Shown: piece after piece, positions 1 to 9,407 of the stretch
How positions within the stretch are numbered: the stretch's first letter is position 1
Layout: each line of letters starts with the position of its first letter
Assembly: GCA_910588955.1 (NCBI GenBank)
Contig: CAJURQ010000024.1
Span: 1 to 52,945 of the forward strand
Direction: 5' to 3'
From: an uncultured Lachnospiraceae bacterium
Lineage (GTDB): Bacteria; Bacillota; Clostridia; Lachnospirales; Lachnospiraceae
DNA length: 52,945 nucleotides
The notes under the pieces: model-generated
Told to the model about the DNA's origin: nothing
Seen by the model: the letters and a program-made list of their open reading frames with translations, nothing else
Database searches by the model: none
Program-made: the position numbers and the translations under genes

Positions 1-1
1 A

Positions 2-811
2 CTGTCGAAAATAAAATGCTTTTTCCGTCTACTACAAAGTGCCGCGTTACACCAGACGGACACGCAGTTGATTTCCAAGTGCTCGCAAGGCTATGTGGGT
101 GTGTCTACCTGGTGGTACATTGAAGAGTTGATGGGCGATTACGCGAAGGATTATGTATTCCTGCCGATTCTCGACGGACCGGACGGTACGCACAATGTAA
201 CAATCCGCACAGGCGGCGGTATTAACAGCGGGCAGCTCAATATTACGAAGGCTTGCAAAAGTCCGGCAAATCTTCTAAAATTTTATGACAGGTGGTATGA
301 TCCTGAAATTGTGATGCAGATGCAGTATGGTCCGATTGGCACTTATTTTACAGGGCAGGACGAAAACGGCGTATGGCTGAGTATTTCTGATGAGGAGAGT
401 CAGGAAAAGTACGGAAAAAGTTCTGGCGAGTTAAAAGGCGAGTGCGAAGTGGCGGGACCCAAGCTGATTCTCAGCGATTACTATCAGACGACCTTTAGGA
501 TGGAAGATCGCGCCATTGAGCGGCTGACGGACTTGTATGATTTTTGGATGCCCTATGTGGACGATACCGCGACTTATCCTGTGGACTGTGTGTTCACGGG
601 AAGAGAGCTGGATGATATCGACTGGTATAAGGGGAATTTTGAGAGTGCGGTTTCCGAGCAGGAAGGATTGTGGATCAAAAACGGCGGTCCCACGGATGAG
701 GAGTGGAACGCTTATATCGAACATTTGACGAAAAAGTGCGGTATGGAGAAACTGTTGACCGTATACCAGAATGCATATGACCGTTATTCCGGCAAAACCC
801 CCACAGAATAA
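2..811 (+). CDS. Extracellular sugar-binding protein of an ABC transporter, C-terminal part (cut by window edge)
   Basis: The reading frame is open from base 2 to the stop at 809-811, so this is the C-terminal 270 or so residues of a longer protein. The motif STWWYIEEL, followed by a mixed alpha/beta region rich in W, Y and D, resembles the large Lpl-type solute-binding lipoproteins of Lachnospiraceae. These capture oligosaccharides outside the membrane for an ABC importer. The GH32 enzyme and fructokinase downstream suggest a fructan or sucrose-type substrate, which is inference. The first 20 codons look unlike the family and another frame is also open there, so a frameshift near base 60 is possible. 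The N-terminus, signal peptide and any permeases lie outside the window. Confidence 0.7.
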   Translation: MSKIKCFFRLLQSAALHQTDTQLISKCSQGYVGVSTWWYIEELMGDYAKDYVFLPILDGPDGTHNVTIRTGGGINSGQLNITKACKSPANLLKFYDRWYDPEIVMQMQYGPIGTYFTGQDENGVWLSISDEESQEKYGKSSGELKGECEVAGPKLILSDYYQTTFRMEDRAIERLTDLYDFWMPYVDDTATYPVDCVFTGRELDDIDWYKGNFESAVSEQEGLWIKNGGPTDEEWNAYIEHLTKKCGMEKLLTVYQNAYDRYSGKTPTE

Positions 812-894
812 TATCCGTAGACACAAGCGGAAAACAAAGAGTGGGAAATGACCGATGGGTAAGATTGTGAAAAGAATGGACATGGAGGTATTTT

Positions 895-2379
895 ATGATA
901 AGCCAGACGTTGCGTGACGCCAGAAAATATGAAGAGACAATGGAGAAAAAAATCGGCAGCGAGAATCGACCAGGATTTCATTTGGCGGCAAGAGTAGGAT
1001 GGATGAACGATCCCAACGGGTTCTCCTATTACAAGGGGAAATATCATCTCTTTTATCAGTACAATCCCTACGATTCCCACTGGGGACCGATGCACTGGGG
1101 TCATGCGGTGAGCAAGGACCTGCTGCACTGGGAGTACCTTCCGGCGGCGCTTGCGCCGGACGCGGATTTTGACAGGGATGGCTGCTTTTCGGGCAGCGCG
1201 GCAGTTTTGCCGGACGGACGGCAGCTGCTGATTTACACGGGTGTAATCAGGGAGACGCAGCCGGACGGCAGTATGCGCGACGTGCAGACACAATGCCTTG
1301 CGGTGGGCGACGGCGTGGACTATGAAAAATTTGCGGGTAACCCGGTGCTCACAAAAGAGGATCTGCCGGATAACGGGAGCAAGTTTGACTTTCGCGATCC
1401 CAAGATCTGGAAGACGGCGGACGGCACTTACCGCTGTGTCGTTGGAAACTGCACGCCCGAGAGGGACGGACAGATTCTCCTCTTCAGCAGCGAGGACGGA
1501 TTTAGGTGGAAATACGATAAAATTTTAGCGGAGAACAACGGACGCTACGGCATGATGTGGGAATGCCCGGACTTCTTTGAGCTGGACGGCAAAGGTGTGC
1601 TGCTCACAAGCCCGATGGATATGCTGCCGCAGGGATTTGAGTATCACAACGGAAACGGCACTTTATGTCTGATTGGCTCCTACGATAAGGGGAGCGATAC
1701 CTTCACGGAGGAACATAATCAGGCGATAGATTACGGGATTGATTTCTACGCGACACAGACGCTGCTTACACCGGACGGCAGGAGAGTGATGGTCGGCTGG
1801 ATGCAGAACTGGGACACCTGTAACCTCCATGCGCCCGACCAGCCGTGGTTCGGGCAGATGAGCCTGCCGAGGGAACTGTCGATACGTGACGGAAGACTGT
1901 ACCAGAATCCTGTGCGCGAGCTGGAAAACCTGCGTGGAGAAGAGGTGAGGCATGAAAATGTGACCTTCCACGATGTGATAAAGCTTGCCGGAGTGGAGGG
2001 CAGAAAAGTGGATATGGAACTGACGCTGCGCCCGGCGGATGCGGAAAATATTTACCACAAATTTGCGGTGCGGTTTGCGCAGAACGGCACCTACCATACC
2101 TCCGTCAGCTTTAGACCCTACGAATCCATCGTCAAGATAGACAGAAAATTTTCGGGTTCAAGGCGTGCCATTATTCATCAGCGCCGTTGCCAAGTGCGCA
2201 ACAAAGATGGTAATATAAAGATGCGTATCATATTGGACAGATTCAGTGTGGAAGTGTTTGTGAACGACGGAGAGTATGTGTTGAGCGCAACTTTATACAC
2301 CGATCTTGCGGCGGACGGTATTTCTTTCTTTGCGGACGGGGATGTGACGATGGACGTCGTGAAGTACGCATTAAACTAA
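895..2379 (+). CDS. GH32 beta-fructofuranosidase / sucrose-6-phosphate hydrolase
   Basis: This 494-residue enzyme should hydrolyse terminal fructose from sucrose, sucrose phosphate or short fructans in the cytoplasm, as no signal peptide is visible. The three GH32 landmarks are present: WMNDPNG with nucleophile D39, RDP at 167-169 with the transition-state Asp, and WECPD with acid/base E223. The C-terminal 150 residues form the usual GH32 beta-sandwich. GGAGG at 884-888 fixes the ATG at 895. The fructokinase gene starts 17 bases downstream and would phosphorylate the released fructose. Family and reaction are secure. Whether the natural substrate is sucrose, sucrose-6-phosphate or an imported fructo-oligosaccharide cannot be read from the sequence, but the neighbouring binding-protein gene favours an imported oligosaccharide. 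Confidence 0.93.
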   Translation: MISQTLRDARKYEETMEKKIGSENRPGFHLAARVGWMNDPNGFSYYKGKYHLFYQYNPYDSHWGPMHWGHAVSKDLLHWEYLPAALAPDADFDRDGCFSGSAAVLPDGRQLLIYTGVIRETQPDGSMRDVQTQCLAVGDGVDYEKFAGNPVLTKEDLPDNGSKFDFRDPKIWKTADGTYRCVVGNCTPERDGQILLFSSEDGFRWKYDKILAENNGRYGMMWECPDFFELDGKGVLLTSPMDMLPQGFEYHNGNGTLCLIGSYDKGSDTFTEEHNQAIDYGIDFYATQTLLTPDGRRVMVGWMQNWDTCNLHAPDQPWFGQMSLPRELSIRDGRLYQNPVRELENLRGEEVRHENVTFHDVIKLAGVEGRKVDMELTLRPADAENIYHKFAVRFAQNGTYHTSVSFRPYESIVKIDRKFSGSRRAIIHQRRCQVRNKDGNIKMRIILDRFSVEVFVNDGEYVLSATLYTDLAADGISFFADGDVTMDVVKYALN

Positions 2380-2396
2380 ATGGGAGGGAACGGTGA

Positions 2397-3362
2397 ATGA
2401 AGAAATACGACGTGACTGCACTTGGAGAACTGTTGATTGACTTTACGGAGAACGGTACCAGCGGACAGGGGAATCCGATTTACGAGGCGAATCCCGGCGG
2501 TGCGCCGTGCAATGTGCTCGCCATGTTGGCAAAATTGGAGAGAAAGACCGCGTTTATCGGCAAAGTGGGGCAGGACATTTTCGGAAACCGTCTGAAAGAG
2601 ATTGTGGCGGCGGCGGGAATTGACGTTTCCAATCTGGTGACGGACAAAGACGTCAGGACAACGTTGGCATTTGTGGAGACATTTCCGGACGGGGACAGAG
2701 ACTTTTCCTTTTACAGAAATCCCGGTGCGGACATGATGCTCCGGGAGGACGAAGTAAATGCGGATATCCTGCGGGATACGAAGATATTTCATTTTGGCAC
2801 CCTGTCCATGACCCATGAGGAAGTCAGGCGGGCGACGAAGAAGGCGGTGGAGACGGCGAAGGCAGCAGGGGCAGTTCTCTCCTTTGACCCGAATCTGCGG
2901 GAGCCTTTGTGGGATTCTTTGGAGGAGGCGAAAGAGCAGACGGCTTACGGGCTTTCCAAATGTGATTTCCTGAAAATTTCCGACAACGAGATTCGATGGT
3001 TTACCGGGGAGGAAGATTTCGATGCCGGTATCTGTAAGCTGCGCGGACAGTATGACATTCCACTGATTGTATTGTCTATGGGAAAGGACGGGAGCCGCGC
3101 TTACTACAAAGATTTGCGCGTGGAAGTCGCGCCGTTTTTACAGGAAAATACGATAGAGACCACAGGGGCGGGGGACACGTTCGGTGCCTGCTGTCTGCAT
3201 TATGTATTGCAGTGTGGTCTGGATGGATTTGACGAGGACAGTCTACGGGAAATGCTGGTTTTCGCCAATGCGGCGGCGTCCATTATCACGACCCGCAAGG
3301 GGGCGCTCCGGGTGATGCCGACTATGAACGAGGTACAGGAGCTAATAAAGAAATTCAAGTAA
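2397..3362 (+). CDS. Fructokinase, PfkB family
   Basis: This 321-residue cytoplasmic sugar kinase should convert fructose to fructose-6-phosphate with ATP. It opens with ALGELLIDF and the PfkB signature GGAPCNV that contacts the sugar. It ends with the second signature, ETTGAGDTFGA, in which D260 is the catalytic base and the GAGD loop forms the anion hole. GGGAGG lies just upstream of the ATG. It is cotranscribed with the GH32 gene, completing hydrolysis and phosphorylation of fructose. Another PfkB hexose kinase activity is possible, but the context makes fructose the best call. Confidence 0.9.
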   Translation: MKKYDVTALGELLIDFTENGTSGQGNPIYEANPGGAPCNVLAMLAKLERKTAFIGKVGQDIFGNRLKEIVAAAGIDVSNLVTDKDVRTTLAFVETFPDGDRDFSFYRNPGADMMLREDEVNADILRDTKIFHFGTLSMTHEEVRRATKKAVETAKAAGAVLSFDPNLREPLWDSLEEAKEQTAYGLSKCDFLKISDNEIRWFTGEEDFDAGICKLRGQYDIPLIVLSMGKDGSRAYYKDLRVEVAPFLQENTIETTGAGDTFGACCLHYVLQCGLDGFDEDSLREMLVFANAAASIITTRKGALRVMPTMNEVQELIKKFK

Positions 3363-3394
3363 ATTATATTTTTCTTTTTTGCGGGCGGGGAGAT

Positions 3395-4669
3395 TCAATC
3401 CCCGCTCCGTAAGATCACATTGGCTGTAAATACACCGTCCCCATAGTGGAACCGGACATACCCGCCGTTCTTTTCTGCGGTATGGCGGACGGCCTGCAAG
3501 CCTACACCTTCCCCCGGACGCTTGGATGAAAGAAATACACCGTTCTTTTCCCGGATTTTTCCGTCATAAGCATTTTCCACGGACAACAGTACCATATGAT
3601 CGCAATGGAGATATGCCTGCACTTTGATCTGTCGCCTTTCGGGTGCGGTTTTTACGCCGGCTTCTATTGCATTTTCTAAGAGGTTGGACAGTACGGAACA
3701 CAGATCGCTTTCCGGCACTGGAAGCTGCAGGGGCAGATTGAGCGCAAAGGTAACCGGAATGCCGCATTCTTTGCAGCGTATGGAAAAATAGCCCGCCACA
3801 TTGTCTACGGCGGTATTTTCACACAGCCCTAAATCTCCACTCGGGATGCTGCCCTGTACTTCGTCAAGGTATGCGGCGAGAGCATTCCAGTTCTCTTGTG
3901 CGGCAAAGCCCTGTAGGACATGAAAATGGTGGCGCAGATCGTGTCTGGCCTGCCGGATCTGTCTGGTAGTGGTAAGGAGACTGTCATACCGTGCCTGCTG
4001 CATGGACAGGAACTGGTTCTCCAGCCGCAGGCGGTCAATGCGGTTTAAGCTGGAAGCCATATGGTAGAAAAACAGATAGGCTAAAAGGAGCAGGACAAGG
4101 AACGCAAAGCTGATAAAAATGTAGATTCGCCGGAGCCGCCCCTGCTCTAAAATGCCCGGATTTCTCGGCATGATGAAAAGGTTCAGGCTGATAAATATGG
4201 CAGGCAGTATCCAGAACACATACCATGTCGGCGCAAAGGCATCGTCCTCCAGAAGCTGTCTTGCGGCATGGGTAGCGGAATGCCATGCTGCGGCCGAGAA
4301 GGCACAGCACATCAAAAACCAGAGGGCAGCTGTGCGCGGAGAAAACGGTGGCGTGGTCTCGCCGCTTAATCCGACGGCGGCATTTCCGAGGCAGGAGAAA
4401 ACACCGCATATAGCGAAGAAAACACTGACGGACTTCCAGCGTGTAATCTTGAGTGTATGTACATAGAAGCAGCAAATGACGGCGGCGGCAGGAAAAAACA
4501 GCCAGAGGATATTCATATGGAAATAACGGCGTACAGTTTCCCCAGTAAGGCACAAAAGAAGGATAAGAGGGACTGTTATAGCTGCCAGTTTGGCAGGACG
4601 CAGCCGCAGATATTGTTTTACGGGGAAATAGGCAAGCAGCATACCCGGCAGGAAAACCATAAGCTCCAT
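3395..4669 (-). CDS. GHKL sensor histidine kinase (LytTR partner)
   Basis: This 424-residue membrane kinase has about six hydrophobic helices in its first 210 residues, then a coiled-coil linker and a cytoplasmic kinase core. The phosphoacceptor region reads RQARHDLRHHFHVL, the N box NLLENAIEAG and the G box GEGVGLQAV, which is the GHKL arrangement seen in AgrC-like kinases. The start was moved inward to ATG 4669 because AAAGGAGG precedes it at the right distance; a longer frame to 4744 would overlap the upstream gene. Only one base separates it from the response regulator stop, so the two are translationally linked. No AgrB or AgrD-like peptide gene was found nearby, so the signal is unknown. 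Confidence 0.88.
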   Translation of the reverse strand: MELMVFLPGMLLAYFPVKQYLRLRPAKLAAITVPLILLLCLTGETVRRYFHMNILWLFFPAAAVICCFYVHTLKITRWKSVSVFFAICGVFSCLGNAAVGLSGETTPPFSPRTAALWFLMCCAFSAAAWHSATHAARQLLEDDAFAPTWYVFWILPAIFISLNLFIMPRNPGILEQGRLRRIYIFISFAFLVLLLLAYLFFYHMASSLNRIDRLRLENQFLSMQQARYDSLLTTTRQIRQARHDLRHHFHVLQGFAAQENWNALAAYLDEVQGSIPSGDLGLCENTAVDNVAGYFSIRCKECGIPVTFALNLPLQLPVPESDLCSVLSNLLENAIEAGVKTAPERRQIKVQAYLHCDHMVLLSVENAYDGKIREKNGVFLSSKRPGEGVGLQAVRHTAEKNGGYVRFHYGDGVFTANVILRSGD

Positions 4670-4670
4670 G

Positions 4671-5402
4671 TCAATGCCTCCTTTCGGAATATTTGAAATC
4701 TTTGAACAAATAATCACCGAAGGCGGTATGTGCGGCTTTGGCAAGGCTGCGGCTGACCGGAACCTTTTTCCCGCCTTTCAGGATGAAATCCATGCCGTCC
4801 AAATCCTCCGCATGTTCCATGTTGACAAGAACGCCCCGGCTGCACAGAAAAAAACGTCCGTCCGTAAGAGTGTCCGTAAATTCCCGAAACGTCCGGCGCG
4901 TTACATACTTCTTCCCGTCTGCGCCGTAAATATAAATCTGGTGTTTGTAATGCTCCGCATACAGAATATCCTGAAAGCGGAGCCGGTGAACACCGCCTGT
5001 GGTATTTATCTCGATATACTTATCCGTTATGGAAAAGCGTTTTACAATCTCATCAAACAGTGCAGTAAGGTCTGTTTTCTGATACGGCTTCACCAGATAG
5101 TGCAGCGCCCGGACGCGAAAACCTTCCAGCGCATGGTCGCGGGATGTGGTGGTAAATACAAGCAGACAGTCTGGGTCGAAGCATCGCAGACGTTCTGCCG
5201 TATCTATACCGTTTTCCTTTCCCATATAAATGTCAAGGAACACAAGGTCAAACCGCTCCTTTTCGGCGGCACAGAGAAAGTCCGTGCCACAGCAAAAAGA
5301 GGAAATTGTGGCGTCAAGAGAGAGGCGGGCAAGCTGGGCATCCAGATCCGTTTTTAGCATATTCCGTTCTGAAGCAATATCATCTACAATAGCGATTCGC
5401 AT
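4671..5402 (-). CDS. LytTR-family response regulator
   Basis: This 243-residue regulator has a receiver domain at 1-120, with acidic pocket VDD and phosphoacceptor D57 in VFLDIYMG and the conserved Lys in the LVKPY motif. A LytTR DNA-binding domain covers about 135-235. It is the first gene of a two-gene minus-strand operon with the GHKL kinase and is almost certainly its phosphorylation target. LytTR proteins bind paired direct repeats; no target site was identified here. AGAGGG precedes the ATG. Confidence 0.92.
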   Translation of the reverse strand: MRIAIVDDIASERNMLKTDLDAQLARLSLDATISSFCCGTDFLCAAEKERFDLVFLDIYMGKENGIDTAERLRCFDPDCLLVFTTTSRDHALEGFRVRALHYLVKPYQKTDLTALFDEIVKRFSITDKYIEINTTGGVHRLRFQDILYAEHYKHQIYIYGADGKKYVTRRTFREFTDTLTDGRFFLCSRGVLVNMEHAEDLDGMDFILKGGKKVPVSRSLAKAAHTAFGDYLFKDFKYSERRH

Positions 5403-5602
5403 GGAAGTCCCTCTTTATTCTGAAAAATATCTACGCAACATCATAGCATAAAACAACGGGAAAAGCGAGAGCTGCAATTCAGGACGGATTTTAACAATTC
5501 GTGCCAATGCTATAGAAAAAGGCGGGCAAATCTGTAGACTGAAATTATATGTTCACAGAGACGAGTGTCTGAACGAAAGCTGTAATGAGTAAGGAGAACA
5601 CA

Positions 5603-6628
5603 ATGAACGAGTGGATTTTGGTAGTTGACGATGACACGTCGAATTTAAAGATGGCGAGCTATATATTGGGCGGGGTGCAGATGCGCGTGAGCTGTCTGAA
5701 AGCGGGCGGCGATGCCGTGCAGTTTCTGCGGGAGAACAGACCGGATCTGATCCTTTTGGATGTACATATGCCCGGAATGGATGGATTTCAGACTATGCAG
5801 GCGATTCGGGAAAACGGGGAGGCGGCGGACATTCCGGTTATCTTTCTGACGGCGGACGACGACAGCAATACCGAAAAGAGGGGCTTGGAGCTGGGGGCGC
5901 AGGATTTTATCAAAAAACCTTTTGTGCCGGAGGTGCTTTTGCTGCGCGTGCGGCACACCATAGATTTGAGCCGCTTACAGGCGGATTTGGAGCGCGAGGT
6001 ACTAAAAAAGACGCAGGAGATTGCGGCGCAGCATGAAAAGCTGGAGCGGATATCCATGCAGATCGTGAAAGCGCTGTCCGGTGCGGTGGATGCGAAGGAC
6101 ACTTACACAAACGGGCATTCCCTGCGGGTGGCGGAATATTCCAGAGAGATTGCGCGCCGTGCGGGGCTTTCTGGAGAATCGCAGAATGACATTTATATGA
6201 TGGGGCTTTTGCATGACGTGGGAAAAATCGGAGTGCCCGATGCCATTATCAACAAACCGGCGCACTTGACGGAGGAGGAGTATTCGGTGATCAAAAACCA
6301 CCCGGTCATGGGTGCAAGGATACTGAAAAACATCAAGGATTTTCCCAAGCTGATCACTGGCGCCAGATGGCATCACGAGCGCTATGACGGCAAGGGATAT
6401 CCGGATGGCATTGCGGGGGAAGAGATTCCGTTAGAAGCCCGGATCATTGCGGTGGCGGATGCCTATGACGCCATGAGCTCGCGGAGAAGTTATCGCGACG
6501 TATTGCCACAGGAAGTTGTCCGCGGGGAGATTGAGAAGGGGAGGGGAACGCAGTTTGACCCCATGATGACAGAGATCGCGCTTGGCATGATTGATGACGA
6601 TAAGGAATATCAGATGCGGGAAAGATAA
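5603..6628 (+). CDS. Response regulator with HD-GYP output domain
   Basis: This 341-residue cytoplasmic protein has an N-terminal receiver (phosphoacceptor D53 in LILLDVHMPG), a coiled-coil linker and a complete HD-GYP domain. The metal-binding and catalytic motifs are present: HDVGK with H204/D205, and HHERYDGKGYPDG with H257/H258. HD-GYP proteins hydrolyse cyclic di-GMP, or in some lineages other cyclic dinucleotides, to mononucleotides. ATG 5603 was preferred over ATG 5585 because AAGGAG at 5591-5596 lies seven bases before it. It heads an operon with two hybrid kinases and a binding protein, which makes it the likely final output of that phosphorelay. Substrate and partner are inferred. 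Confidence 0.93.
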   Translation: MNEWILVVDDDTSNLKMASYILGGVQMRVSCLKAGGDAVQFLRENRPDLILLDVHMPGMDGFQTMQAIRENGEAADIPVIFLTADDDSNTEKRGLELGAQDFIKKPFVPEVLLLRVRHTIDLSRLQADLEREVLKKTQEIAAQHEKLERISMQIVKALSGAVDAKDTYTNGHSLRVAEYSREIARRAGLSGESQNDIYMMGLLHDVGKIGVPDAIINKPAHLTEEEYSVIKNHPVMGARILKNIKDFPKLITGARWHHERYDGKGYPDGIAGEEIPLEARIIAVADAYDAMSSRRSYRDVLPQEVVRGEIEKGRGTQFDPMMTEIALGMIDDDKEYQMRER

Positions 6629-6644
6629 AAATAGAGGAGAGAAA

Positions 6645-9407
6645 ATGGATAATCAGGAAAAACAGAGAGCGGCGCAGCTTTTGATACTGCTTTGTTATAC
6701 CATCTTATCGTGCGTGCTGATCGGGGAATCCCTGCTTTTGGGGTGGGAGACGTGGGCGGTTGTACTTTTGCCGATCGGTGTGATCGCAGGTTGGGCATTA
6801 CATATCAGAGACAGGCTGCCGATGGCTGTCAGATTAGATATCTACACGATCCTGATGATGCTTGTATTTTTCTTTTATGGGATTCATGAGACCAGTATGT
6901 TTGATCTGGCGCCGGTCATGATAACGCTGATGGTGCTGTATTCCTTCACAGAGAAGTACAGCACCGTCAAAATATGTATGTTTACTTATTATTTGACGAT
7001 GGCTTACGATTTTTTCTTTGTGACGGATGGTTTTGCGGAAGATACGCCGCTCTTTGTCACAAGGCTGCTTCTTCATCTCATGCTCGTGTATATGGCGGGA
7101 TGGCTGTTAAAGATTATGGTGCAAAGACAGGTTCGTGAGAGAAAGACGACGGAGGACATGATTGCCCGGCTGGAGGAAATCAACAAGAGGACGGAAGACT
7201 TTCTCGCAAATGTGTCCCATGAGCTGCGCACGCCGATCAACGCGGTGACGGGAATCTCGTCGGTTATGCTGAAGAATGAGGAGGATGCGGAAAAAAAGAA
7301 AGATATTTTTACGATACAGATGGCGGGGCAGAGACTGTTTGGTCAGATTGAAGATATTTTGGATTATACGGAGATCAACAATGAGAAGATCACTGTCAGC
7401 GGGGAGGCTTATATGATATCCTCCATTGTCAATGATGTGATCAGCGAAAATCAGATGCAGGAGAGGGAGTATATGCCGGAGCTGGTTTTTGATCTGGATG
7501 CGGCGATGCCAGCCGTTCTTCTCGGGGACGGAAAAAAGGTGAAGAAGATTCTCAGACATCTGGTAAACAATGCCCTCAAGTTTACTTCAAAGGGCGGCGT
7601 CTGTGTCAGAATCCATGCGCTGCCGAAAGACTACGGCGTAAATTTATGCATTACCGTCAGCGATACCGGGGAGGGTATCTCCGGTGAAGATCTTGAAAAA
7701 ATTACGGAAGGCTTCTATCAAAAAGAAGCCGGGAGAAACCGAAGGGCGGGAGGTCTGGGGTTAGGGCTTCCGATTGTGGCGGGACTGGTCTCCTACATGG
7801 AGGGCTTTATGCAGATTTCCAGTGAGGAGGGCGTCGGCACCCGTGTGTCCGTGAGCATTCCGCAAAAGATAGCGGACAATAGACCGCTGATCGCTTTGGA
7901 AAACCGGGAGCGGCTATGTCTGGCGTGCTTTTTGAAGCCGGAGAAGTATGAGGTTCCCGAGGTGAGAAACTATTATAATGAAATGATTACCCATATGATC
8001 GAGGGTATGGATGTTTCCATACACAGGGTATTTCGTCTGGACGAATTGAAGTCGCTGGCAGGTGTGTACCAGATTACCCATCTGTTTATCGGTGCGGAGG
8101 AGTATGGGGAGAGCAGTGCATTTTTTGAGGATCTGGCTGAGAGAATGACAGTGATCGTGGCGGCGGATTCGCATTTTGTCCTGCCTGTACATACGAGGAC
8201 AAAGCTTCTTCGGAAACCGTTTTATTGCTTGCCGATTGCAAATATGCTGAATGTGGAGACGGTGCGGGATGAATTGTTTTTTGCACAAAAACGAATGCTC
8301 TGTCCGGATGTAAAGGTGCTTGTAGTGGATGACGAGCCGATGAATCTGATGGTTGCGGAGGGGATTTTTAAGGAATATGAAATGCAGGTAAAGACGGTGC
8401 ACAGCGGAATGGAGGCGCTTGCACTCAGTGAGAGGGAGGATTTTGATCTGATTTTTCTCGATCATATGATGCCGGAGATGGACGGCGTGGAGACGTTAAA
8501 GCGGCTGCGCAGACTGCTGGCGGACTCTGAGAAAACGGCGACAATCGTTGCCTTTACCGCTAATGCCGTCAGCGGCGCAAGAGAGATGTTTTTCGAGGAA
8601 GGTTTTGACGAATTTGTCTCGAAGCCGATTGAGATGGTGGAGCTTGAGCGCGTTCTCAGAAATGTGCTGCCGAAGTCGGCGATCCGGTATGTGGATAAAG
8701 ATTACCGGGCGGGGCAGAACAAAGAACCTTTGGAGGGCGAACCGCATAGCGGGCAGCAGGAACAGGCAGCATCTGACCGAGAGAGGGCAGATCTCTTGGA
8801 GGAGGCGGGGATACATACAAAAAACGGTCTGCAGTATTGCATGAACAATACGGCGTTTTATGATGAGCTGTTACTGAAATTTGCAGCAGACGCGGACAAA
8901 AAACAGGAGGAAATTGATAGATTTTTCGGACAGAAGGATTGGGAGAACTATTGTATTTTGGTGCATGCATTGAAGAGCACGGCGCGCATGACAGGAGCGG
9001 ACGCCCTTTCCGATCTGGCGAAAGGTCTGGAGGATGCGGCGAAAAAAGCGGACGCGGCATATATCGAAACGCATCATGAAAGGCTGCTGACAGCATATCG
9101 GGAGACGGTGCGGCGCATACGGGATATTTTCGGTGAGGAGGACGAAGAAGGAGCACAGAAAGAATATCAGGAAATCTCTGCGTCTGCGTTTCGAGAGAGG
9201 CTTAATGAAATACAAAACAGTCTGAATACGTTCGAGGCGGAGAAGGCAAAGAACCTGATAGAGGCGTTGAGCGGCTTTGTATATGGTGGAGAACCTGTCA
9301 CCGGACTTCTGGAGGAAGCCGGGCGGGATATCGACGATTTTGAGATAACAGCGGCGTTGGAAAAAGTAAAAATGCTGCTGTGCAATGTGGGGGATGGTGA
9401 AGCATGA
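6645..9407 (+). CDS. Hybrid sensor histidine kinase with receiver and HPt domains
   Basis: This 920-residue membrane protein starts at ATG 6645 behind AGAGGAGAG. About five or six hydrophobic helices span residues 10-160. They are followed by HisKA (VSHELRTP, H192), HATPase with G box GLGLGLPIV, a region of about 120 residues resembling a degenerate receiver without a usable Asp, a true receiver (VVDDEPMN, D606 in FLDHMMPEMDG), and an HPt domain with H774 in VHALKSTARM. About 65 further residues after the HPt look like a partial second helical bundle without the His motif. The His-Asp-His relay could feed the REC-HD-GYP protein encoded upstream. Its stop overlaps the next gene's ATG by four bases, showing translational coupling. 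Confidence 0.92.
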   Translation: MDNQEKQRAAQLLILLCYTILSCVLIGESLLLGWETWAVVLLPIGVIAGWALHIRDRLPMAVRLDIYTILMMLVFFFYGIHETSMFDLAPVMITLMVLYSFTEKYSTVKICMFTYYLTMAYDFFFVTDGFAEDTPLFVTRLLLHLMLVYMAGWLLKIMVQRQVRERKTTEDMIARLEEINKRTEDFLANVSHELRTPINAVTGISSVMLKNEEDAEKKKDIFTIQMAGQRLFGQIEDILDYTEINNEKITVSGEAYMISSIVNDVISENQMQEREYMPELVFDLDAAMPAVLLGDGKKVKKILRHLVNNALKFTSKGGVCVRIHALPKDYGVNLCITVSDTGEGISGEDLEKITEGFYQKEAGRNRRAGGLGLGLPIVAGLVSYMEGFMQISSEEGVGTRVSVSIPQKIADNRPLIALENRERLCLACFLKPEKYEVPEVRNYYNEMITHMIEGMDVSIHRVFRLDELKSLAGVYQITHLFIGAEEYGESSAFFEDLAERMTVIVAADSHFVLPVHTRTKLLRKPFYCLPIANMLNVETVRDELFFAQKRMLCPDVKVLVVDDEPMNLMVAEGIFKEYEMQVKTVHSGMEALALSEREDFDLIFLDHMMPEMDGVETLKRLRRLLADSEKTATIVAFTANAVSGAREMFFEEGFDEFVSKPIEMVELERVLRNVLPKSAIRYVDKDYRAGQNKEPLEGEPHSGQQEQAASDRERADLLEEAGIHTKNGLQYCMNNTAFYDELLLKFAADADKKQEEIDRFFGQKDWENYCILVHALKSTARMTGADALSDLAKGLEDAAKKADAAYIETHHERLLTAYRETVRRIRDIFGEEDEEGAQKEYQEISASAFRERLNEIQNSLNTFEAEKAKNLIEALSGFVYGGEPVTGLLEEAGRDIDDFEITAALEKVKMLLCNVGDGEA

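Noticed and set aside
3370..3405. GC-rich inverted repeat after the fructokinase gene as a terminator
   Set aside because: The stem GCGGGGA/TCCCCGC is real, but no T run follows it on either strand and its right arm lies in the end of the convergent kinase gene.
4668..5357. Long open frame antisense to the LytTR regulator
   Set aside because: It is fully opposite a well-supported gene, has no ribosome site and no recognisable protein features.
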